The translations under genes were made by a program, and so were the position numbers. The notes beneath the pieces are model-generated. The model saw only the letters and a program-made list of their open reading frames with translations. It ran no database searches and was not told the DNA's origin. Shown here piece after piece: positions 27,611-35,449 of a DNA stretch of 64,000 nt; the first letter of the stretch is position 1, and each line of letters begins with the position of its first letter. Source of the stretch: an uncultured Microbacterium sp. (GTDB lineage: Bacteria > Actinomycetota > Actinomycetes > Actinomycetales > Microbacteriaceae); contig NZ_CANKZA010000004.1 in assembly GCF_947488465.1 (NCBI RefSeq), positions 1 to 64,000 on the forward strand, read 5' to 3'.

Positions 27611-28275
27611 GTCCCCACCCGCTTGGGCGCCGACGGCAACGTGACATCCGGCGCACGAAGATACAGCGGCTCGGGGCCGGTGAGGTCGCGGCTGGCGGCG
27701 AGCGCGCGGGCAGCGACCAGACCGATCATCGCCGCCGGGATCGCCGTCACATCGCGGCGCGCAGCACCGTGCTCGGCGAGCACCACATCGATCTGATCGC
27801 GGGGGGTCAAGGCGGCACCCACGACCCGGATCGGGAGGCCGTCGTCGTCGAGGCCCTCGTAGATCGAGTAGGCGAACTCGCGCCGACGCGCATCGGTCAC
27901 GACCCCGAACCGCGGCATCTCGGCGAACGGGTCGGCCAGCAGGATCGCGAGGGCGGCGGCATCGTGGCTCGGCACCGGGATCACGGGTAGCGCCCGACCG
28001 AGGGCGAACGCCCGCCCGGCGGCGATCCCGACCCGCAGGCCGGTGAAGGGCCCGGGCCCCATGCCGGTGGCGACATGTGTCACCTCGACCGGTGCGGCGG
28101 CCACGGTCGCGCCGATCGCGCCGTGCGCCGCGTCGGCGAGGGCCTCTCGCAGCAGCACGCCGATCACCTCGGCATGCCCGAGGGGATTGTCGCTCGACAC
28201 CTCGGCGCGGACCACTCCATCTGCCTCGACTACGGCGACGGCCGTGCCGAGGGAGGTGTCGATGCTGAGGATCAC
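27607..28275 (-). CDS. tsaB: tRNA threonylcarbamoyladenosine biosynthesis protein TsaB
   Basis: 222 aa. It begins ILSIDTSLGTAVAVVE, the ASKHA start of TsaB, and has MGPGPFTGLRVGIAAGRAFALG in the middle, a strong TsaB signature. TsaB is the scaffold partner of TsaD. GTG 28273-28275 is used as start; upstream in-frame sequence overlaps tsaE and is not homologous in appearance. Confidence 0.94.
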   Translation of the reverse strand: MILSIDTSLGTAVAVVEADGVVRAEVSSDNPLGHAEVIGVLLREALADAAHGAIGATVAAAPVEVTHVATGMGPGPFTGLRVGIAAGRAFALGRALPVIPVPSHDAAALAILLADPFAEMPRFGVVTDARRREFAYSIYEGLDDDGLPIRVVGAALTPRDQIDVVLAEHGAARRDVTAIPAAMIGLVAARALAASRDLTGPEPLYLRAPDVTLPSAPKRVGT

Positions 28276-28300
28276 CTCTCCAGGGTATCCGGGCGGTGGC

Positions 28301-28804
28301 TCACGGTCGGCGCGAGACGCGGACGCGCCGCGGCGCGGCATCCTCCATGTCGGCGATGTGCGGGCCGCCGGTGCCGCACGCGGTATCGAGCCCCGTGCCA
28401 CTCCAGCCCCGATCGATCTCGATCTCCCACCACGTGTGGGCGACCGCGGCGGCGAAGGGTGCCGCCCATTCGGCGATGACTACCGAGCGGGCGAAGTCGA
28501 TGTCGAGGTCATCGAGCTCGCCGTCGGTGCCGAGCCGATACGCATCGACGTGGACGAGCGACGGCCCTCCGCGGAGAGACGGATGTGTCCGCGCGATCAC
28601 GAACGTCGGGCTCTGAATCGGTCCCCGTACGCCGAGCCCTTCCCCGATCCCGCGGGTGAGTGTGGTCTTTCCGGCCCCGAGCGGGCCCGTGAGCACGACG
28701 AGGTCGCCCGCCGTGAGGGCGGCGCCGATCTCGCGGCCGAGCGTCTCCATCTCCTCAGCCGAGGTGATCTCGCGCTCCCCCAGGAACGCATCCAGCCCGG
28801 TCAT
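28301..28804 (-). CDS. tsaE: tRNA threonylcarbamoyladenosine biosynthesis ATPase TsaE
   Basis: 167 aa. Walker A GPLGAGKTTLTRG, then SPTFVIARTHPS and HVDAYRLG are the standard TsaE motifs. The C-terminal ~40 residues extend beyond the minimal fold. The ATG lies inside the right-hand copy of the 18-bp duplication that flanks a palindromic insert; before that insertion it probably overlapped the alr stop directly (ATGA). Confidence 0.94.
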   Translation of the reverse strand: MTGLDAFLGEREITSAEEMETLGREIGAALTAGDLVVLTGPLGAGKTTLTRGIGEGLGVRGPIQSPTFVIARTHPSLRGGPSLVHVDAYRLGTDGELDDLDIDFARSVVIAEWAAPFAAAVAHTWWEIEIDRGWSGTGLDTACGTGGPHIADMEDAAPRRVRVSRRP

Positions 28805-28931
28805 TGCGCCACGCCGTTCGCTGTACAGGAGATGTGGTCAACGAGCGCGGCGCGACCCCCGCAATCACGCGAAAGGTCGGTCCGGCGCTCACCGATTGTC
28901 CTGTAGACGGAACGCCCGGTCATTGCGCCAC
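28795..28931. mobile_element. MITE-like 101-bp palindromic insertion with 18-bp duplicated flanks
   Basis: The 18-bp word GCCCGGTCATTGCGCCAC occurs at 28795-28812 and 28914-28931. Between them lies a 101-bp segment that is an imperfect palindrome: its ends read GTTCCGTCTACAGGACAAT and GTTCGCTGTACAGGAGAT on opposite strands, and symmetry continues inward (GAGCGC, GCGACC, GCAATCACGCG). The duplicated word contains both the alr stop and the tsaE start, so both genes remain intact. No transposase frame exists inside, so any mobilisation would be in trans. Confidence 0.75.
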
Positions 28932-30044
28932 CTGCCGACGCGGGACGCGGGGACCGATCCGCGTGACGATCTCGTAGTTGATGGTGCCGGCCGCGTCGGC
29001 CCAGGCTTCGACCGGCGGCATCCCGAGCGTCGGGTCGCCGAAAAGGACGGCCTCATCTCCCACCGTGACGGGGGTATCGCCGACATCGACTACGAACTGG
29101 TCCATCGCGATCCGTCCGGCGACGGGGAACGTCGACCCGCCGATCCGCACCGCCGCACCGCCCGAGGCGTTGCGCGGAACCCCATCCGCGTAGCCCAGCG
29201 GGATCAGCGCGAGCGTCGTGTCGCGCTCGGTCCGGTGCAGATACCCGTAGGACACGCCCTGCCCGGCGGGGACGCGGCGCACGGCCGCGACCGGCGCGCG
29301 CAGCGTCATCGCCGGCCGGAGCCCGAGTTCGGCCGAGGTCCGGTCGGTGAAGGGCGAGAGGCCGTAGATCGAGATGCCGAGGCGCACGCATCCGAGCCTC
29401 GCCTCCGGCAGGGCGATCGCGGCGTGCGACGCCGCGAGATGTCGCAGCTGGGGGGCAAGCCCGTGCGACGCGGCGAGCGCGAGCGCCTCGCGGAAGCGGC
29501 CGAGCGACGCGCGGTCATCCTCGGGCGTCGTGTTGGAGAGGTGGCTGAAGATGCCGATGACGCGGATCTTGCCGATCCGCTCGAGGCGTGCCGCCTCAGC
29601 GAAGACCACGGCGTAGTCGGCGGGGGCGATCCCATTGCGGCCGAGCCCCGTCTCGACCTTCAGGTGCACGCCGACGGCGCGCACGGCGGATGCCGCCGCT
29701 GCGGCCGCGAGGAGCTGATCGAAGCTCGAGATCCCGAGTTCGATCCCCTGCGCCGCCGCGTCGACGAACGATGTTTCCGGGGCGTGCAACCAGGCCACCA
29801 CCGGCGCGTCGATCCCGGCGCGCCGGAGCGCGAGCGCCTCGCCGATGTCGGCCACGCCAATGCGCGAGGCGCCGCCGTCGAGGGCCGCGGCGGCCGAACG
29901 GACGGCGCCGTGCCCATAGCCGTCGGCTTTGACCACGGCGATGACCTCGGCATCCGTGAGACGCCGCAGGTGCCGCACGTTCGCGGTGATCGCGCCCGTG
30001 TCGATGACGGCTTCGCGGAGGACTCCCGCCGGCATCGGGCTCAT
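28920..30044 (-). CDS. alr: Alanine racemase
   Basis: 374 aa. The PLP-lysine motif AVVKADGYGHGAV lies near residues 37-49, the KVETGLGRNG segment mid-barrel, and the catalytic Tyr region GVSYGYLHRTERDTTLALIPLGYADG in the C-terminal domain. It makes D-Ala for peptidoglycan. ATG 30042-30044 (MSPMPAG) overlaps the acpS stop by 3-4 bp; the larger upstream frame is acpS antisense or other frames. Downstream the 101-bp insert separates it from tsaE. Confidence 0.96.
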   Translation of the reverse strand: MSPMPAGVLREAVIDTGAITANVRHLRRLTDAEVIAVVKADGYGHGAVRSAAAALDGGASRIGVADIGEALALRRAGIDAPVVAWLHAPETSFVDAAAQGIELGISSFDQLLAAAAAASAVRAVGVHLKVETGLGRNGIAPADYAVVFAEAARLERIGKIRVIGIFSHLSNTTPEDDRASLGRFREALALAASHGLAPQLRHLAASHAAIALPEARLGCVRLGISIYGLSPFTDRTSAELGLRPAMTLRAPVAAVRRVPAGQGVSYGYLHRTERDTTLALIPLGYADGVPRNASGGAAVRIGGSTFPVAGRIAMDQFVVDVGDTPVTVGDEAVLFGDPTLGMPPVEAWADAAGTINYEIVTRIGPRVPRRQVAQ

Positions 30045-30397
30045 GCGGCCGACTCCGCGATCACATAGGCCGCGGCAAGACCCGCATCGTGCGAGAGCGA
30101 CAGGTGCAAGGCGCTGATCCTGCGCGCGGCCACGACGGCAGCCGTCGATCCGGACAGGGCGAACACGGGCTTGCCGCTCGGCTCGGACGCCACTTCGATA
30201 TCGGTCCAGTGCACGCCGTCCGAACCGCCGAGGGCCTTGATCAAGGCCTCTTTGGCCGCGTAGCGCGCCGCGAGCGAATGGGGCCGGAGGCCGCGCTCCG
30301 CGGGCGAGAACAACCGATCGAGCAACCGCGGCGTGCGCTCGATCGAGCGCTCGAACCGCGGGATGTCGACGAGGTCCACGCCGATGCCCACGATCAT
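30041..30397 (-). CDS. acpS: Holo-[acyl-carrier-protein] synthase
   Basis: 118 aa. GVDLVDIPRFE at the N-terminus and RYAAKEALIKALG around residue 45 supply the Mg2+-binding Asp and Glu of AcpS. It attaches 4'-phosphopantetheine from CoA to ACP serines and could also activate the dedicated ACP at 49085. First gene of the acpS-alr-tsaE-tsaB-rimI-tsaD run. Confidence 0.94.
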   Translation of the reverse strand: MIVGIGVDLVDIPRFERSIERTPRLLDRLFSPAERGLRPHSLAARYAAKEALIKALGGSDGVHWTDIEVASEPSGKPVFALSGSTAAVVAARRISALHLSLSHDAGLAAAYVIAESAA

Positions 30398-30421
30398 CCC
30401 GCCAGCCTATCGCCGCTGGAC

Positions 30422-30507
30422 TTCCGCGCGAGCCGACAGCTTCCGCGCGAGCCGACACGCTCGTCGCGCGCACAGCCTGTCGGCTCGCAGAAAGGGTGTC
30501 GGCTCGC
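30422..30507. repeat. Four-arm intergenic repeat (GCGAGCCGACA arms), best copy
   Basis: A 17-bp direct repeat TTCCGCGCGAGCCGACA at 30422-30438 and 30441-30457 is followed by two reverse arms TGTCGGCTCGC at 30478-30488 and 30497-30507. All four arms are identical over 11 bp. It lies between the glmS stop and the acpS start (both genes on the minus strand). Confidence 0.9.
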
Positions 30508-30528
30508 GGGCGGGCGGGCGGGGGCCGG

Positions 30529-32379
30529 CTACTCGACGGTGACGGACTTCGCGAGGTTGCGGGGCTGGTCGACGTCCAGGCCCTTCGCGGTCGCGAGGCC
30601 CATCGCGAAGATGTGCAGCGGGACGACGGCCAGCAGCGGCTCGAAGAACGGTCCGGCCAGCGGGATGCGCAGCACCTCATCGGCGAACGGGAGGACGGCG
30701 GCATCACCCTCTTCGGCGACCACGATGACGCGGGCGCCACGGGCGCGGATCTCCTGGATGTTGGAGACGACCTTCTTGTGCAGTTCGGCCGATTCGCGCG
30801 GCGACGGCACGATCACGAACACCGGCTGCCCGGGCTCGATCAGGGCGATCGGACCGTGCTTGAGCTCACCGGCGGCGAAGCCCTCGGCGTGGATGTAGCT
30901 GATCTCTTTGAGCTTCAGCGCACCCTCGAGCGCGATCGGGTATCCGACGTGACGGCCGAGGAACAGCACCGACTGCGTGTCGGCCATCCAACGCGAAAAC
31001 TGCTCGATGTGTGTCTGCTCCTCGGCGAGAACGCGAGAGATCTTGTCGGGGACCGCCTCGAGCTCACGCACGTGCTCGGCCGACTCGGCAGCCGACAGCA
31101 CGCCCCGCACGCGGCCGATGTGCAACGCCAGCAGGTACAGCGCGGTGATCTGGGCGACGAAGGCCTTCGTCGAGGCGACCGCGACCTCGGGTCCGGCGTG
31201 GGTGTAGACGACAGCATCCGACTCGCGCGGGATCGTCGCCCCCTGCGTGTTGCAGATCGAGAGCGTCTTCGCACCGCGCTCACGCGCGTACTTGACGGCC
31301 ATGAGCGTGTCCATCGTCTCGCCGGACTGGCTGATCGAGACGACGAGCGTGTCTTCGCCGATCACCGGGTCGCGGTAGCGGAATTCATGCGCGAGCTCGA
31401 CATCGACGGGCACGCGCGTCCACTGCTCGAGGGCGTATTTGCCGGTCTGGCCGGCGTAGGCGGCCGTGCCGCACGCGACGATGATGATGCGACGGATGCC
31501 GGCGAACAGCTCGTCCATGCCGGAAAGCTCCGGGATGACAACGGCCCCGTCGTGCAGGCGCCCGAGAATCGTGTTGGCGACGGCTTCGGGCTCTTCCGAA
31601 ACCTCCTTCGCCATGAAGGACGACCAGCCACCCTTCTCGGCGGCGGAGGCATCCCACACGACCTCGAAGGGTTCCGCCTCGACGGGGGTCCCGTCGAACG
31701 TCGAGACCTCGACGCTCGACGGCGTGATCACGACGATCTGGTCTTGGCCGATCGCCAGGGCGTTGCGGGTGTGTTCGACGAAGGCGGCGACGTCGGATCC
31801 GAGGAAGTTCTCGCCCTCGCCGAGGCCGATCACGAGCGGCGAATTGCGGCGGGCGCCGACGACAACGCCGGGCTGGTCCTGGTGGACGGCGAGCAGGGTG
31901 AATGCTCCCTCGAGGCGGGAAGCGACGGCGCGGAAGGCTGCGACGAGATCGCCGGATGCGTCGAACTCGCGGCCGAGGAGGACGGCGGCGACCTCGGTGT
32001 CGGTCTCGGAGCGGAAGGTGTAGCCCTGGCTGGAGAGCTCGTCCTTCAGCTCGGCGAAGTTCTCGATGATCCCGTTGTGGATGACGGCGAGCTTGCCGTC
32101 ATCGGCGAGATGGGGGTGGGCGTTCGCGTCGTTGGGGCCGCCGTGGGTGGCCCAGCGCGTGTGGCCGATGCCGGTCGTGCCGTTGGCCATGGGGTGGGCG
32201 GCGAGGTCGTCGCGCAGCACCTGGAGCTTGCCCGCGCGCTTGCGGAGGCCGAGCTGACCGTCGCCGTCGATCACGGCGATACCGGCCGAGTCGTAACCAC
32301 GGTATTCGAGGCGGGCGAGACCCGAGATCAAGATGTCCTGGCTCGGCCGCGGGCCGACGTATCCGACGATTCCACACAT
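30529..32379 (-). CDS. glmS: Glucosamine-fructose-6-phosphate aminotransferase (isomerising)
   Basis: 616 aa. It begins MCGIVGYVG; Cys2 is the N-terminal nucleophile after Met removal, which fixes the start at 32377-32379 and rules out the 35-codon longer frame. An N-terminal Ntn glutaminase domain (to ~240) is followed by two SIS sugar-isomerase domains, and the C-terminus DQPRNLAKSVTVE is the invariant GlmS tail. It makes GlcN-6-P, precursor of UDP-GlcNAc for the cell wall and possibly for the adjacent EPS locus. A hairpin-terminator on the same strand ends ~50 bp upstream of the start codon. Confidence 0.97.
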   Translation of the reverse strand: MCGIVGYVGPRPSQDILISGLARLEYRGYDSAGIAVIDGDGQLGLRKRAGKLQVLRDDLAAHPMANGTTGIGHTRWATHGGPNDANAHPHLADDGKLAVIHNGIIENFAELKDELSSQGYTFRSETDTEVAAVLLGREFDASGDLVAAFRAVASRLEGAFTLLAVHQDQPGVVVGARRNSPLVIGLGEGENFLGSDVAAFVEHTRNALAIGQDQIVVITPSSVEVSTFDGTPVEAEPFEVVWDASAAEKGGWSSFMAKEVSEEPEAVANTILGRLHDGAVVIPELSGMDELFAGIRRIIIVACGTAAYAGQTGKYALEQWTRVPVDVELAHEFRYRDPVIGEDTLVVSISQSGETMDTLMAVKYARERGAKTLSICNTQGATIPRESDAVVYTHAGPEVAVASTKAFVAQITALYLLALHIGRVRGVLSAAESAEHVRELEAVPDKISRVLAEEQTHIEQFSRWMADTQSVLFLGRHVGYPIALEGALKLKEISYIHAEGFAAGELKHGPIALIEPGQPVFVIVPSPRESAELHKKVVSNIQEIRARGARVIVVAEEGDAAVLPFADEVLRIPLAGPFFEPLLAVVPLHIFAMGLATAKGLDVDQPRNLAKSVTVE

Positions 32380-32427
32380 GGAAACCATCGTAGGCGGCAT
32401 CCGGCACCCCGACCGTCGCGCCGACGT

Positions 32428-32576
32428 CGGAAGAAAGAAGAAGGGACCCCTGGAACTGACGCCCTTTGGGGAAGGGCGTCTCACAGGGGTCCCACGCCAC
32501 GTGCCCGCGGCGGGACACCGGGGGATGTCGTCGCCGTAGCGTTGCGGGGAGCAACTCGGGGGGAATTACGCGGACG
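32428..32576 (-). ncRNA. Candidate small RNA with C-rich loops (6C-like) ending in terminator upstream of glmS
   Basis: Read on the minus strand: a -10 box TAGAAT (32587-32582), then C6, then hairpin GTTGC-TCCCC-GCAAC (32555-32541), hairpin GACAT-CCCCCG-GTGTC (32529-32514), and a long hairpin (32493-32443, GGGACCCCTG pairing with CAGGGGTCCC plus an inner GACGCCCTT stem). This is followed by TTCTTCTTTCTT. Two hairpins with C-rich loops plus a terminator resemble the actinobacterial 6C small RNA. It could instead be an attenuating leader of glmS. No Rfam search was possible. Confidence 0.45.
32443..32493 (-). terminator. Strong terminator 64 bp upstream of glmS
   Basis: The outer stem is 32493-32484 with 32452-32443 (10 bp, perfect); the inner stem is 32480-32472 with 32466-32458. 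It is followed on the minus strand by a T-rich tract (TTCTTCTTTCTT). No minus-strand protein gene lies upstream, so it terminates a small RNA or attenuates glmS. Confidence 0.75.
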
Positions 32577-32593
32577 GGTCGATTCTATCGTTC

Positions 32594-32834
32594 ACATGGC
32601 ACCCGTTCCACCGAAGGACGCGCGCCGATTCATGAAAATCGCGCGGCGACTCTTCCCCCCGCGCGGACGCCGTGCAATACTCAACCCGTCAGCCTTCGGG
32701 GTGGCGGGTACCGAGGGGTCGGAATCCGCACACACGCCAGCTTGGGAGCCGGAACGGCTGACGACATGCGGACGGGGGTCCGCACGGGGGAACTGCGGGC
32801 GCGAGCTTGCGAACTGGGGACACGGGGAACAGCA
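32594..32834 (+). promoter_or_regulatory. Structured leader region of the EPS operon
   Basis: This gene-free stretch precedes the mini-ORF and the sugar transferase. It contains a hairpin GCGGAC-GGGG-GTCCGC (32768-32783), an AGCC/GGCT hairpin near 32747, and several GGGGAA/GGGGAC words near 32796-32827. The density of local helices suggests a regulated 5' leader, possibly a riboswitch, but no class could be matched by eye. The promoter position is uncertain. Confidence 0.35.
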
Positions 32835-32918
32835 ATGGGGAAGCTTTGCCGTACGCATTCGCGTGCACACACTGTCGAATCACGACAATCAACATCTGAT
32901 CGCGGGCCGCGGACATGA
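32835..32918 (+). CDS. Candidate 27-residue leader peptide coupled to the sugar transferase
   Basis: ATG 32835 is preceded by GGGGA at 6-nt spacing, a good ribosome site. The 27-codon frame (MGKLCRTHSRAHTVESRQST and onward) is Arg/His/Ser-rich and ends with TGA overlapping the ATG of the next gene by 4 bp (ATGA at 32915-32918). The sugar transferase itself lacks a clear Shine-Dalgarno site, which fits translational coupling. The peptide resembles nothing known to me. Confidence 0.4.
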   Translation: MGKLCRTHSRAHTVESRQSTSDRGPRT

Positions 32919-34396
32919 CCGCCCCGGCGCTTCCCCTGAGCGGGATCAGCGCCGTGGGTGCCCCTCGGGCGATGCCACTGCTGGAACAGCGGATCATCAA
33001 CCGTCGGCGGCACCACGCGCGCTCGGGGGCCCTGGACTCGGCGATCATCATCGCCGCGACGGCAGCGACCGTCACGCTCCAACTGACGACCGGAGCCGTT
33101 ACGGCCGCCGGGCCCGTCCTCTACAGCGCCATCGTTCTGGCATCCGCCTGGACGATCGCGCTCTATATTCTGCGCCGGGAGGCGCACCGCCGCGGCGCCG
33201 GTGAGCGGCTGGAGCTGTGGCCGATCCTGCACTCCGCGGCGATCGGGACAGCGGCCTTGGCGGTGGTTGCAGGAGTGACCGGATGGCCGGTCCTCGCCCC
33301 GCACATCGCCCTCACACTCCCGGCGGGTGTGGCGATCCTCGTGACGTCGCGTCTCGCCCAGCACGCCTGGTCCTCACGGCCGGCCTCGCACGCGACGCTC
33401 GCCTCGCGCACGCTCATCGTGGGCAGTCGCGCCGGCATCGCCCACACCATTCAGTCGCTCCGCGGCGGCCGCTCCGGCCACGACATCGTCGGCGTGGTCG
33501 TCGTCGATGACGGCGGACTCGAACCCCTGACCGTCGACGGGACGCCGTTCACCGTCATGGGCGGAAGCGTGGACGTCGCCCAGGTCGCCCGCGATCAGTG
33601 CATCGAGACGGTCGTCGTCGCCGGCGGCGTGACGGACGATCCCGACTACGTCCGTCGGCTGAGCTGGAGTCTCGAGGGAGCCGCCACCGACCTGGTGCTC
33701 GCGACGCGGCTGGCCGATGTCGCGCAGTCGCGCATCCGCTTCGACCGCGCGCAGAGCCTCGCCCTCATCCGGGTGAGCCTGCCCCGGTTCGACCGCCCGA
33801 CGATGCGAGCGAAGCGGCGGCTCGACGTCGTCGTCGCAGCCCTCGCACTGATCCCGATCGGGCTGGTCACACCGCTCATCGCCCTCGCGATCATGCTCGA
33901 TTCGCCGGGCGGCGTGTTCTTCCGCCAGCGGCGCATCGGCCGCGATGGTCGCGAGTTCGACATCCTCAAGTTCCGCACGATGGGGGTGGATGCCGAGGCT
34001 CGCCGCGCGGAGCTCGCGGCTCAGAACGAGGGATCCGGTCCGCTCTTCAAGCTGAAGAACGATCCCCGGGTCACGCGCGTCGGCGCGATCCTCCGGAAGT
34101 TCTCCCTCGACGAGTTGCCGCAATTCTGGAACGTCCTGATGGGCGAGATGAGCGTCGTCGGGCCTCGACCGCCCCTCCCCGACGAGGTGCGCGACTACGA
34201 CCGCGACATGATCCGTCGGCTCTATGTGCAGCCCGGGATCACGGGTCTCTGGCAGATCAGCGGCCGCAGCGACCTCACCTGGGAGCAGAGCGTGCGCCTC
34301 GACCTGCACTACGTCGAGAACTGGTCGGTCGCTGCCGATCTGAAGATCATGCTGCAGACCGCTGCGGTCATGGTCCGGCCCAAGGGAGCGTACTGA
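32915..34396 (+). CDS. Exopolysaccharide polyprenyl-phosphate sugar-1-phosphate transferase
   Basis: 493 aa, WbaP/CpsE type. Four N-terminal membrane helices (to ~145) are followed by a CoA-binding/Rossmann-like region and a fifth helix near 310 ([22 protein letters not shown]). The C-terminal bacterial sugar-transferase domain has [52 protein letters not shown] and [13 protein letters not shown]. It transfers the first sugar phosphate to undecaprenyl phosphate, starting repeat-unit synthesis. First gene of the EPS locus, coupled to the mini-ORF upstream. Confidence 0.93.
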   Translation: MTAPALPLSGISAVGAPRAMPLLEQRIINRRRHHARSGALDSAIIIAATAATVTLQLTTGAVTAAGPVLYSAIVLASAWTIALYILRREAHRRGAGERLELWPILHSAAIGTAALAVVAGVTGWPVLAPHIALTLPAGVAILVTSRLAQHAWSSRPASHATLASRTLIVGSRAGIAHTIQSLRGGRSGHDIVGVVVVDDGGLEPLTVDGTPFTVMGGSVDVAQVARDQCIETVVVAGGVTDDPDYVRRLSWSLEGAATDLVLATRLADVAQSRIRFDRAQSLALIRVSLPRFDRPTMRAKRRLDVVVAALALIPIGLVTPLIALAIMLDSPGGVFFRQRRIGRDGREFDILKFRTMGVDAEARRAELAAQNEGSGPLFKLKNDPRVTRVGAILRKFSLDELPQFWNVLMGEMSVVGPRPPLPDEVRDYDRDMIRRLYVQPGITGLWQISGRSDLTWEQSVRLDLHYVENWSVAADLKIMLQTAAVMVRPKGAY

Positions 34397-34813
34397 TGCG
34401 GGGGCGCGTCGCGCACCGGCACCCGAAACCCGTCTCGTGCAGTTTGCGTCGCCTGGCGCGACGATCTGCACGCGACACAGATGTGGCGGCTCATGCTCGA
34501 GCCCGGACGACCGGCGATGAGGTATCGGGTGGACAGGCCACCCGCTTGCCTCGCTGTGCGCCGGCCGCGGCTCTCCCCTGACAGCAGGAGAAGTCCACAT
34601 GAGCGGCGCGCCCGCCCGGTTCCCCACACCTTGGGCGGGCGCGTCGAACATCTCGCGACGAATTGTGCGGTAGCTGTTCCGCTCCGGCGGTCGGCGCGGT
34701 AATCTCGGCCCACAGGCACTGCACGTGGGGGCTTTCCGTCGGGGGACGGGGGCTGTGCAGAAGTCGGTGGGGAAAGATCGGGTTCGTCCCGGTCGTCAAT
34801 GGGGGAACGTGTA
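34397..34813 (+). other. 417-bp intergenic region with two hairpins
   Basis: A long imperfect hairpin at 34436-34472 (CGTGCAG and CGTCGC stems) and a perfect 11-bp stem at 34607-34617/34633-34643 may end the sugar-transferase transcript. A 24-codon frame with AGGAG 8 nt before its ATG lies at 34599-34673 across the second hairpin; its reality is doubtful. I see no other gene. Confidence 0.45.
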
Positions 34814-35449
34814 ATGGGGACACGATCAGATGCGCACGCGCGTCCACAGACCGGGAAGCTGTCCACGGCGATGCGCTGGACGCTCGCCGCGGTAGGCGCG
34901 GTCGTGGTGGCGGGAGTCGTGGCTACGCTCATGCTCTTTTTCGCGCCAGCAACCACACCGCAAGCGGCGACGCCATCGACATCGACATCGACCACGGCCG
35001 GCCCGGCACCGAACGCAACACCCGTCGACGGCAGCGAGGTCCAACCGCCCGCAGATCAGTCTGCGCCGTCCGACCGTCTTCCGCCCCTCCCGGTCGCGGT
35101 GCCACTGGTGACTGCCCCGCTGCCGGCGACGTCGTCGGCGCGCGGCGAACTCGTGACCGGATTCCCGATCGCCGTAGCGGGGCCGGCCCCGGGAACCGAT
35201 GTGATCGAGAGCTCTGTCTCCTCGAGCGGAACGGTGATGCAGATTGCGCTCACGGCGCGAACGGACGCGACACTGGAGGACGTCACCGCCCATTACCGAT
35301 CCCTCTGGGCGGGACTCGGGCTGTCCGATGCCGGAGGCGAGGACGCGCTCGCCTATGCCAGCCCGTTCTCATCCATCACCCTCGCCTTCACCGACGGCTC
35401 GGGCACCGGCACGGTATACGCGGTGTACGCGACGTTGCGGACGGAGTGA
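34814..35449 (+). CDS. Membrane-anchored extracytoplasmic protein, unknown
   Basis: 211 aa. A cytoplasmic N-terminus is followed by one transmembrane helix (AAVGAVVVAGVVATLMLFF, ~25-45), a Thr/Ser/Pro/Ala-rich linker to ~100, and a globular C-terminal domain of ~100 residues. No recognised domain. ATG 34814 has GGGGGA 7 nt upstream; an ATG at 34799 is in frame but lacks a site. It overlaps the following MFS gene by 4 bp, and the anchored protein at 36714 follows, so the three form an operon. Confidence 0.65.
   Translation: MGTRSDAHARPQTGKLSTAMRWTLAAVGAVVVAGVVATLMLFFAPATTPQAATPSTSTSTTAGPAPNATPVDGSEVQPPADQSAPSDRLPPLPVAVPLVTAPLPATSSARGELVTGFPIAVAGPAPGTDVIESSVSSSGTVMQIALTARTDATLEDVTAHYRSLWAGLGLSDAGGEDALAYASPFSSITLAFTDGSGTGTVYAVYATLRTE

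Noticed and set aside
30529-32484. Longer glmS reading frame starting 35 codons upstream
   Set aside because: The N-terminal Cys of GlmS must follow the initiator Met, so the start is 32379.
30496-32580. Very long plus-strand frame opposite glmS
   Set aside because: Antisense shadow; glmS with Cys2 start and invariant tail is unquestionable.
32380-32580. glmS ribozyme/riboswitch
   Set aside because: I see no sequence resembling the glmS ribozyme core; only the terminator-type hairpins described are present.
34599-34673. 24-codon frame with AGGAG site before the anchored protein gene
   Set aside because: It crosses a strong GC hairpin that is better explained as a transcript end; kept only as a remark.
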